Source: JAMZMI01 sp964353015 (GTDB lineage: Bacteria > Bacteroidota > Bacteroidia > Cytophagales > Cyclobacteriaceae). Taken from it: DNA of 64,000 nucleotides. Both the position numbers and the translations under genes were made by a program. Shown one piece after another: positions 57,278-64,000 of the stretch. The stretch lies in assembly GCA_964353015.1 (NCBI GenBank), contig CAYGUA010000008.1, forward strand, positions 108,408-172,407, read 5' to 3'. The notes beneath the pieces were generated by a model. That model saw only the letters and a list, made by a program, of their open reading frames with translations, was not told the DNA's origin and searched no databases. Within the stretch, counting starts at the first letter, position 1. Each line of letters begins with the position of its first letter.

Positions 57278-60262
57278 ATGAGAAATTTATTCACCCTTTT
57301 GACAGTCCTTTTATTATTTGGATGCAATCAGCAAAAACCCTACGAAACACTCACCATCCAGCAAAAACCCTACGAAACACTCACCATCACAGAAAATGGC
57401 TATACCTATGAGACTGTAGTTGGTGATCCAATGAAAACCCGTATTTACACACTTGATAATGGATTAAAAGTTTATTTGAGTGATTATAAAAATGAGCCAC
57501 GCGTTCAGGTCTATATCGCAGTGAAAGCCGGAAGTAAAAACGATCCAGCCGAAAATACGGGATTGGCTCATTACCTGGAGCACATGATGTTTAAAGGAAC
57601 TGAAGACTTTGGTACTATGGATTTCGAAGCTGAAAAACCGTATCTGGATAGCATTGAGCACATGTTTCAATATTATTCCACATTAACAGATCCAGCCGAG
57701 CGAAAAGCCTATTATCAGCTCATTGATCAGGTTTCAAACGAGGCGGCCAAATATGCCATTCCGAATGAATACGACAAAATGGTAGCGACAATAGGTGCTA
57801 CCGGCACAAATGCCTACACTGCTCCTGACAGAACTGTCTACGTCAATGATGTGCCTTCAAATGAACTTGATAGATATCTAGAACTTGAAGGAAATAGATT
57901 TAAGACAATCACCAATAGGCTTTTCCACACTGAGTTGGAAGCTGTATATGAAGAGAAAAATCGGTCATTGGACAATGATGGCCGTAAAATGTCGGAAGGA
58001 ACATTGGCAGCTTTATTCAAAAATCACACCTATGGAACACAAACTTCCATTGGGACGATCGAACATCTCAAAAACCCATCAATTACTGCGATCAAAAGAT
58101 TTTTCAATAAATATTACGCTCCAAACAACGTAGCAATATGTATCAGCGGTGATTTGGATTATGATAAAACAATGGCTACCATCTCAGAATATTTTGGTGA
58201 TTGGAAACCAAATGAATCACTGACACCTTGGGAAGTTCCAAAGGAAGACCCAATTACAGAAACTCAAGCTTTGGAGGTCTTTGGACCGAGTTCTGAAAGC
58301 GTTTGGATCAGCTACAGGTTTGATGGGTTTGGTAGTGAAGAATTTAGATACATGTCATTGATCAGCATGATACTTAATAATGCAAGTGCGGGATTGATTG
58401 ATTTAAATCTTGTACAACAGCAAAAAGTACTGGATGCTGGATGTGATCCTTGGGATTATAAAGATTATAGCATTCACAACTTCGACGGTACACCAAAGCA
58501 AAACCAATCATTGGAAGAGGTTAGAGACTTGCTTTTGGGTCAAATAGACTTATTGAAGAAAGGCGAATTTGAAGACTGGTTGATTCCTGCGGTAATCGCT
58601 GATTTCAAAAAAGGTCAAATGAAAGGTTTGGAAAACAACAGCTTTCGCGCGGACAATATGGTTATGGCTTTCACTACAGATATAAGTTGGTCAGAATACA
58701 TCCAGGAACTTGACAAAATGGAGAAGATCACTAAGCAACAAGTAATGGACTTTGCCCAGAAGCATTACAAAGACAACTATGTGGTCGCGTATAAAAGAAT
58801 TGGAGAAGATCCGAATAAGCAAAGTGTGGAAAAACCGCAGATCACCAAACTACAAGTGAATCGTGATGTGGTATCGGATTTTCAAAACAATCTGCTTTCC
58901 AAAGAAGTGGAAAAACTTAAACCTGTCTATGTGGATTATGAAAAAGACATCAACAAGACTGAAATAAAAGGAATTGAAGTTTTGTCCAAAGTGAATGAAG
59001 AAAATGAGCTTTTTAGTCTGATTTATCTATTGGATTTAGGGAACAATGAAAGTCCAAAACTGGCACAGGCTGTTCAGTATATGGAATTCATTGGTACAGA
59101 TGCGCTCTCTTCTGAGGACTTTAAAAAAGAGCTGTATAAACTAGGTTGTGACTTCACCGTAAACAGCTCCAATGAAAGAACCTATGTAGTGCTTACAGGT
59201 TTAGATGAAAAGATGGAAGCTTCTACCACCCTTTTTGAACAACTATTTTTGAATCCAAAAGCAGATCAGGCGGCACTTGATAAATTGGTCGACAGAAAAC
59301 TGCAAGCAAGAACAAATGCCAAGAAAAACAAACGACAGATACTTTGGGGTGGATTGGTCAATTATGCCCGATATGGCGCATCGAATCCTTTTACTAACAA
59401 GTTGACAAATGCAGAGCTCACCAATCTTGATGCATCTGAACTCATCGAGGAAATTAAAAAAATTCCATCCTTACCTCACAGAATTTTGTACTACGGCCCA
59501 CGCACCGAAACAGAACTCGTGACATTTCTAAATGAATATCACAACATACCGGACAATTTCATTGATCCTCCTCAGAAAGTGGTGTTTGAAGAGTTAAATA
59601 CTGATATCCCTAAGGCATATTGGGTAGATTATGACATGGCACAGAGTGAAATCGTGCTTCTGAGTGTTGGCGATAAATACGATGCTTCATTGGAGCCAAA
59701 AGTGGAGATGTTCAATGAATATTTTGCAGGAAGTATGAGCAGTATTGTCTTTCAAGAAATACGCGAAGCTCAAGGACTAGCTTACAGCGTTTTTTCTTCC
59801 TATTCTCAGCCACGCGATCCAAATAAGTCCGATTTCTTCTTTGCATATTTAGGTACTCAGGCGGATAAGCAACCTGAAGCTATGGAGGCTATGGTAAATC
59901 TGATCAATGAATTTCCTGAATCTGAAGCTGCATTTTCTTTAGCTAAGGATGCCATATTAAATAGAATTGAAAGCGAACGAGTAACTAGATCTGGAGCTAT
60001 CTGGAGCTACATCAATGCCCAACAAGCCGGACTTGATTATGACATCAGAAAGGATATTTATGAGCAAGTCAAAACAATGACTTTTGAAGATTTGAAAGCT
60101 TTTCAGGAGGATTACATCAAAGGGAAAAAATTCACTACTGTTATGATTGGTTCGAAAGACAAAATTGATTTTGCAGACTTGAAGAAATATGGAGAAATTA
60201 AGGAATTGAGCCTCGAAGAAATATTTGGATACGAAGAAAGTGAAAATGTAAATCTTCAATAA
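57278..60262 (+). CDS. M16-family zinc metallopeptidase, lipoprotein
   Basis: 994 residues. Lipobox LLFGC (C16). Two M16 halves follow (about 50-510 and 520-990). The inverted zinc motif is H98-Y-L-E101-H102 in GLAHYLEHMMFKGT, with the third ligand in ELEAVYEEKNRSL. The second half lacks the HxxEH motif, as expected for the inactive lobe. These enzymes degrade peptides in a closed chamber, here probably in the periplasm or at the outer membrane. Residues 18-37 are a perfect ten-residue duplication (QKPYETLTI with Q/T ends) in the linker after the lipid anchor. Confidence 0.94.
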   Translation: MRNLFTLLTVLLLFGCNQQKPYETLTIQQKPYETLTITENGYTYETVVGDPMKTRIYTLDNGLKVYLSDYKNEPRVQVYIAVKAGSKNDPAENTGLAHYLEHMMFKGTEDFGTMDFEAEKPYLDSIEHMFQYYSTLTDPAERKAYYQLIDQVSNEAAKYAIPNEYDKMVATIGATGTNAYTAPDRTVYVNDVPSNELDRYLELEGNRFKTITNRLFHTELEAVYEEKNRSLDNDGRKMSEGTLAALFKNHTYGTQTSIGTIEHLKNPSITAIKRFFNKYYAPNNVAICISGDLDYDKTMATISEYFGDWKPNESLTPWEVPKEDPITETQALEVFGPSSESVWISYRFDGFGSEEFRYMSLISMILNNASAGLIDLNLVQQQKVLDAGCDPWDYKDYSIHNFDGTPKQNQSLEEVRDLLLGQIDLLKKGEFEDWLIPAVIADFKKGQMKGLENNSFRADNMVMAFTTDISWSEYIQELDKMEKITKQQVMDFAQKHYKDNYVVAYKRIGEDPNKQSVEKPQITKLQVNRDVVSDFQNNLLSKEVEKLKPVYVDYEKDINKTEIKGIEVLSKVNEENELFSLIYLLDLGNNESPKLAQAVQYMEFIGTDALSSEDFKKELYKLGCDFTVNSSNERTYVVLTGLDEKMEASTTLFEQLFLNPKADQAALDKLVDRKLQARTNAKKNKRQILWGGLVNYARYGASNPFTNKLTNAELTNLDASELIEEIKKIPSLPHRILYYGPRTETELVTFLNEYHNIPDNFIDPPQKVVFEELNTDIPKAYWVDYDMAQSEIVLLSVGDKYDASLEPKVEMFNEYFAGSMSSIVFQEIREAQGLAYSVFSSYSQPRDPNKSDFFFAYLGTQADKQPEAMEAMVNLINEFPESEAAFSLAKDAILNRIESERVTRSGAIWSYINAQQAGLDYDIRKDIYEQVKTMTFEDLKAFQEDYIKGKKFTTVMIGSKDKIDFADLKKYGEIKELSLEEIFGYEESENVNLQ
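57329..57388 (+). repeat. Perfect 2 x 30-base tandem duplication inside the M16 gene
   Basis: Bases 57329-57358 and 57359-57388 are identical, in frame, adding ten residues (unit reads QQKPYETLTI) to the flexible linker behind the lipobox. Perfect nucleotide identity implies a recent duplication or a sequence-preserved slippage site. Confidence 0.95.
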
Positions 60263-60370
60263 ACAATACTGATTTTCGGGTATTGCGACTGGTAGCAGTT
60301 CTCTCTAAATTTGATGAAACAACCATTTTCTTTCCAATCGTGTCTGAGAAATCGTAATAAAATCAAGATT

Positions 60371-61042
60371 ATGAGAACTGCTACTTTCTTTTTTGCCTTT
60401 GCCGCCACCTTGCTTTTTGTAAACTGTGATCCAGAAAACTCGGAGGACATCAATCAAGATAGGATTAAAACACATTATTCCTTAATCTACAACGATAACA
60501 AAACGGAAACAGAAGCAGCGGCGAGCTTCACATTTGGATCTACACCATTGAGACTTACATCGCCAGCGACAGTCACCGTAGATGACGCATCCATGAAGCA
60601 AAGAGAGTTTTTAGGCATCATTGACTACACTAAAACTTTCAACGAGAAAAAAACACAAGCCACATTTGACTATACTGATCTTGATGGCCGCACTTTCACT
60701 AACACAGTCCTTATTCCCGCAACAATACGAATGCCTTCAAACTTATTGACATTTTCCAGATCACAGGATCAGATTATCACCTGGCAAGGAGATGCTATTG
60801 GCACTGATGAAGATGTTACTTTGGAAATCATCAAGGATGACAACTATTTCTCAACTTCAAAATCAAATAAAGGCAGTACCAATATACTGATCAATGCGAA
60901 TGATCTGGGATCCAGCCTTCTTGGTGAAGTGAACATAAAAATCTCGAGAAGAAAGGTATCTGACATTCAAGATGCGCCTCGCAATGGAAAACTCACCGGC
61001 ACATTCACATCCAAATCAATCAAGGTCACAATCACAGAATAG
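60371..61042 (+). CDS. Lipoprotein of unknown function
   Basis: 223 residues from ATG 60371 (MRTATFFFAFAATLLFVNC), preceded by a 20-residue polar extension that I reject. Lipobox FVNC, then DPENSEDIN, acidic. The mature part is rich in Thr and beta strands (AATIRMPSNLLTFSRSQDQIITWQGDAIGTDEDVTLEIIKDD), suggesting an Ig-like fold. No family recognised. Convergent with the TylF-type methyltransferase gene, 13 bases apart. Confidence 0.7.
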   Translation: MRTATFFFAFAATLLFVNCDPENSEDINQDRIKTHYSLIYNDNKTETEAAASFTFGSTPLRLTSPATVTVDDASMKQREFLGIIDYTKTFNEKKTQATFDYTDLDGRTFTNTVLIPATIRMPSNLLTFSRSQDQIITWQGDAIGTDEDVTLEIIKDDNYFSTSKSNKGSTNILINANDLGSSLLGEVNIKISRRKVSDIQDAPRNGKLTGTFTSKSIKVTITE

Positions 61043-61055
61043 AGCCAATACGAGT

Positions 61056-61808
61056 TCAACTATTTTTCACAATCATGACACTTCCTTGCCAGTCGGCAAT
61101 CTCGTGAATTGACTCGGGGATGGTAGCGATAAATTCACTGACAGCTTTTGGAATGCCGTCCCACGTATGATTGTAATCATGAATAATAATTACGCCACCA
61201 GCTGAAAGTTTAGGATAGAAATACTTCAATGCTGCTATCGTAGGTTGATAAAGATCAGCATCAAGATGTACAAAAGCATAATTTGTTTCCTTTAGATCAT
61301 GGGCAGATTCAGGAAAATATCCCACATGAAAATGGACATTTTCATTGCCCCCAATATGCAATTTGACTTCATCCAAAACCGCATCAGAAAAATTATCCGG
61401 GCTGTATTTATCATCTTCACCTTTTTCAAATTTCAAATCCTTTTCATCAAAACCAGAGAATGTATCAAACAAATGCAGCGAACGTGATGGATCCATCGCG
61501 TGAATGACTTTTGCAGTATCGCCTTGATAGACGCCAAGCTCCGCAAAAGCACCTGAGATTTTTTGATTTTTAATTCTCTCAATCTGGAGCCAGAATGTAT
61601 AAAATCTCACTTTGTCCCTGAATGTCCTTTCCAGCTTTTTGAGCTGAGCAGAAATCTCGCCTTTGTTGACTCCATTTTCCCAGTTGTAAGGCTTACTAAT
61701 GCGATACGACCATTTGGACTCCACCACTTTGAATAGCAAAAAGAGGAAAACCAATCCAAGCAAAATACTTATCAGATGGATCAACTTCAAAGTGATGGCG
61801 ACATTCAT
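61056..61808 (-). CDS. TylF/MycF-type methyltransferase with an N-terminal membrane anchor
   Basis: 250 residues. One N-terminal helix (about 5-27; LKLIHLISILLGLVFLFLLFKVV), then a SAM-dependent domain of PF05711: AFAELGVYQGDTAKVIHAM, LHLFDTFSGFDEKD, YAFVHLDADLYQPTIAALKYFYPKL, IIIHDYNHTWDG. Relatives O-methylate sugars of macrolides, and bacterial homologues often modify surface glycans. The acceptor here is unknown. Confidence 0.88.
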   Translation of the reverse strand: MNVAITLKLIHLISILLGLVFLFLLFKVVESKWSYRISKPYNWENGVNKGEISAQLKKLERTFRDKVRFYTFWLQIERIKNQKISGAFAELGVYQGDTAKVIHAMDPSRSLHLFDTFSGFDEKDLKFEKGEDDKYSPDNFSDAVLDEVKLHIGGNENVHFHVGYFPESAHDLKETNYAFVHLDADLYQPTIAALKYFYPKLSAGGVIIIHDYNHTWDGIPKAVSEFIATIPESIHEIADWQGSVMIVKNS

Positions 61809-61873
61809 GTTTGTTAGAGATTTTAAGATTTAGACCGAAGTAAAATAAAAAATTATTATTGGTTCGGTGAAGG

Positions 61874-61881
61874 TAATTTTG
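61874..61881 (+). promoter_or_regulatory. Candidate -7 box of the 61904 gene
   Basis: TAATTTTG matches TAnnTTTG, about 23 bases upstream of TTG 61904. Confidence 0.35.
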
Positions 61882-61903
61882 CTGCAACTTAAATCAACAT
61901 CCA

Positions 61904-62584
61904 TTGAAAGACATTCACGGCAAAGCCATTCTTGATTATTACAAAGGCAATGAGGAATCATCACTTACGCTGCACAACAGTTATGGTGATCCTGAAGAAA
62001 TGTCGACAGAGGTATTTTTTAGGGAAGAAATTGATTTCACCACCATCGAGCATTTGGCTTTGATAGAATGTGAAGGCAAAATTCTCGACCTGGGAGCTGG
62101 AGCGGGTGCACACAGTCTTGTTCTTCAGGATCGCGGACAAGAGGTTTATGCATTGGAAAATTCCCCGGGTTGTGCAGATGTCATGAAACAATCAGGTGTA
62201 GACAATGTCATCCTGCAGGATTACAGAAAACACAATGAAAAATACGATACAGTTTTGGTCTTAATGAATGGCCTGGGCCTTGCTGGCAATCTTAAAGGTG
62301 TACCGGCTTTCCTTAAAAAATGCCACGCCATGCTCCAACCAATGGGGCAGATCCTTGTTGATTCCTCGGATGTGAGTTATCTCTATGAAGACGGATTGGA
62401 CAAGCCAAAAGGATATTATGGTGAGGTTAAATTCCAATATGAATTTAAGGGAGAAAAAGGTGATTGGTTTGATTGGGTGTATGTGGATCAAAATACCCTA
62501 ACTGAGATCGTATTGAAAATGGGTTTGAAAATTGAAATCCTTCATACAGATGAAAACGATCAATACTTGGCAAAGATTTCGTGA
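61904..62584 (+). CDS. Class I SAM-dependent methyltransferase
   Basis: 226 residues from TTG 61904, which opens KDIHGKAILDYYKG; the next Met (in PEEMSTEVF) would cut conserved sequence. SAM motif I is ILDLGAGAGAHSLVLQDRG, post-I VYALENSPG, and motif II YDTVLVLMNGLGLAG. The substrate is unknown. A small lipoprotein gene follows 33 bases later on the same strand. Confidence 0.86.
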   Translation: MKDIHGKAILDYYKGNEESSLTLHNSYGDPEEMSTEVFFREEIDFTTIEHLALIECEGKILDLGAGAGAHSLVLQDRGQEVYALENSPGCADVMKQSGVDNVILQDYRKHNEKYDTVLVLMNGLGLAGNLKGVPAFLKKCHAMLQPMGQILVDSSDVSYLYEDGLDKPKGYYGEVKFQYEFKGEKGDWFDWVYVDQNTLTEIVLKMGLKIEILHTDENDQYLAKIS

Positions 62585-62617
62585 TAACCATCTGATTTTG
62601 CTAAATTGGTTTAACAA

Positions 62618-63100
62618 ATGATCAGATTTAACATTTCCATACAACTTAAATCTATACTAGTCTTTCTAGGAATTACATCACTTATTTTCTCCTCATGTGA
62701 AGAGAATACAACAGAATCAGATCCCTGCGCTGACATTGCAGACTGCCGAATAAACATTGGAGAGATTTTCTTAGAGGCATATTCAGGCTCACCATCCACG
62801 GTCACTTTGAATGGTGAGACTCAAAATGGTTGGACAGATTTTAAAATAATCTGGACATGGGATGAATCTGTGATAGGCGGAACGTATGAACTCTCAGGTG
62901 TCCCAAAAGATGGGGAACTGGTTTGGGGTGCGAATAACTCAAATGGCGACTGGTACTTCAATGATCCATCTGGCGAAACCATAATGCTTGCGAATCTAGA
63001 ACGGGCTGTTGTGTTTACATCATCCCAAAATTCAATGACTTTCAACATTGACAATGGTAATAGTTCAGCATTTAATGGAGAATGGGTGTTTACTTGGTAA
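62618..63100 (+). CDS. Small lipoprotein, paralogue of the 42497 gene
   Basis: 160 residues. Signal and lipobox IFSSC, then EENTTESDPC, an acidic start. The beta domain repeats the blocks of the 42497 protein in order: VTLNGETQNGWTDF, GGTYELSGVP, VWGANN-DWYF, and the identical style of ending AFNGEWVFTW. Two extra cysteines (in DPCADIADC) could form a disulfide near the anchor. No known family. Cotranscribed or not with the methyltransferase is unclear. Confidence 0.75.
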   Translation: MIRFNISIQLKSILVFLGITSLIFSSCEENTTESDPCADIADCRINIGEIFLEAYSGSPSTVTLNGETQNGWTDFKIIWTWDESVIGGTYELSGVPKDGELVWGANNSNGDWYFNDPSGETIMLANLERAVVFTSSQNSMTFNIDNGNSSAFNGEWVFTW

Positions 63101-63138
63101 ACTTTATTTCTTACTAGACTTACGGCGGTATTTTGGCA

Positions 63139-63999
63139 TTACATATTTCTGCGATACTGCCCACCAACAGCGAACATGGCATGGGTGATTTGACCGAGCG
63201 AACAGTACTTGGCCGTCTCCATCAATTGCTCAAAAGTATTCTCATTTTTCAAGGCAACTTCCTGAAGATTTTTTAACAATTCGCCCGACTTTGACCCTTT
63301 GAGTTTATGCAGTGACTGAAGATTTTTAATCTGGTTTTCTTTTTCTTCTTGTGTCGCTCGAATTACTTCACCGGGTAAAATGGTTGGCGAGCCTTTTGAA
63401 GAAAGAAAGGTATTTACACCAATGATTTCGAGATCTCCATTATGTTTCTTGGTTTCGTAGTATAGGCTTTCTTCCTGAATTTTACCACGCTGATACATCG
63501 ACTCCATTGCTCCAAGCACTCCTCCCCTTTCATTGATCCGATCAAACTCTACCATCACAGCTTCCTCTACCAAATCAGTCAGCTCCTCTATGATGAATGA
63601 TCCTTGCATCGGGTTTTCATTTTTCGTTAAACCCAATTCTTTATTGATAATCAGCTGAATGGCCATTGCACGCCTCACTGAATCTTCCGTTGGTGTGGTG
63701 ATAGCTTCATCATAGGCGTTCGTATGTAGCGAATTGCAATTATCATAAATCGCATAAAGAGCCTGAAGTGTGGTTCTGATATCGTTGAAGTCGATCTCCT
63801 GTGCATGAAGCGAACGACCGGAAGTTTGAATATGGTACTTCAGTTTTTGTGAACGTTCATTTCCTCCATATTTCAATTTCATGGCTTTCGCCCAAATTCT
63901 TCTGGCTACACGACCAATCACGGCATATTCCGGATCTACACCATTGGAAAAAAAGAAACTTAGATTCGGTGCAAATTCATCAATATGCATACCGCGTGA
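63139..63999 (-). CDS. Methylmalonyl-CoA-mutase family protein, IcmF type (partial)
   Basis: The gene runs off the right edge, so only the C-terminal 287 residues are seen, starting SRGMHIDEFAPNLSFFFSNG. This is the substrate-domain part of B12-dependent acyl-CoA mutases (RRIWAKAMK, HIQTSGRSLHAQEIDFNDIRTTLQALYAIYDNCNSLHTNAYDEAITTPTEDSVRRAMAIQLI). The C-terminal ending (SLGQITHAMFAVGGQYRRNM) resembles fused isobutyryl-CoA mutase IcmF rather than MutA/MutB. In IcmF the B12 domain, a G-protein and the mutase are fused; those parts would lie beyond 64000. Confidence 0.85.
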   Translation of the reverse strand, partial: SRGMHIDEFAPNLSFFFSNGVDPEYAVIGRVARRIWAKAMKLKYGGNERSQKLKYHIQTSGRSLHAQEIDFNDIRTTLQALYAIYDNCNSLHTNAYDEAITTPTEDSVRRAMAIQLIINKELGLTKNENPMQGSFIIEELTDLVEEAVMVEFDRINERGGVLGAMESMYQRGKIQEESLYYETKKHNGDLEIIGVNTFLSSKGSPTILPGEVIRATQEEKENQIKNLQSLHKLKGSKSGELLKNLQEVALKNENTFEQLMETAKYCSLGQITHAMFAVGGQYRRNM

Positions 64000-64000
64000 A

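Noticed and set aside
1..64000. tRNA, rRNA, CRISPR arrays, riboswitches
   Set aside because: Intergenic stretches were read by eye and none showed a cloverleaf, regularly spaced repeats or a recognisable riboswitch core; subtle RNAs could still be missed without covariance-model searches.

Overview
The window reads as chromosome of a Bacteroidota bacterium, most likely a free-living, probably aquatic Cytophagales-type organism. The supporting evidence is: AT-rich DNA, few Shine-Dalgarno sequences, TAnnTTTG-type -7 boxes, a SusC/SusD pair, the type IX secretion regulator PorX and T9SS plug protein, a PUR-alpha/DUF3276 protein, many lipoproteins, and several TTG starts that conservation or signal peptides favour. 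No tRNA, rRNA, CRISPR array, prophage or complete insertion sequence was found. No gene-free stretch exceeds about 300 bases.

Layout. 1-750: tail of an unidentified gene, a REP-like palindrome and a RelE/ParE-type toxin-antitoxin pair. 1029-4004: L-serine dehydratase and a lipoprotein serine hydrolase; the same 14-base motif lies upstream of both. 4270-16759 (minus strand): a polysaccharide utilisation locus in the order susC, susD, LamG lipoprotein, two GH144-type endo-beta-1,2-glucanases, GH3 beta-glucosidase and esterase. The enzyme set points to beta-1,2-glucan. The gene just upstream (17017-18816, same strand) is a 7TM-DISM membrane sensor whose C-terminus looks like the zinc ribbon and helix-turn-helix of IS1595-type transposases. 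It is the most unusual protein here and the likely regulator of the locus.

18902-31762: DUF2784 protein, nucleotide pyrophosphatase-like enzyme, K+-dependent membrane pyrophosphatase, a Spy-like protein paired with an outer-membrane barrel, a pterin cluster (PTPS, FolE and an SDR lacking the usual catalytic Tyr), APS reductase overlapping an epimerase, and an MFS transporter. 32026-44908: valS, an HTH regulator with a possible operator, a CsgG/FlgO-like protein, ald, tsaE-porX, an HD phosphohydrolase, a lone ABC ATPase, a small lipoprotein, acylphosphatase and small secreted proteins.

44914-54580: deoxyhypusine-synthase-like protein, a previously easy-to-miss 34-residue membrane protein, an ECF sigma factor with an anti-sigma factor that appears to span both membranes, the divergent T9SS plug gene, ychF, an AI-2E family permease, PUR protein, DUF58 protein, and a ferredoxin divergent from a LuxC-type acyl-CoA reductase. 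54759-64000: aconitase, a large M16 lipoprotein peptidase with a fresh-looking 30-base tandem duplication, two methyltransferases, lipoproteins (one a paralogue of that at 42497), and the C-terminal part of an IcmF-type acyl-CoA mutase running off the window.

How it fits together: the glucan locus probably cuts the polymer at the surface, imports oligosaccharides through SusCD and finishes them in the periplasm with the second GH144 and GH3. PorX, the T9SS plug and the sigma/anti-sigma pair suggest envelope and secretion surveillance. The rest is mainly housekeeping metabolism.
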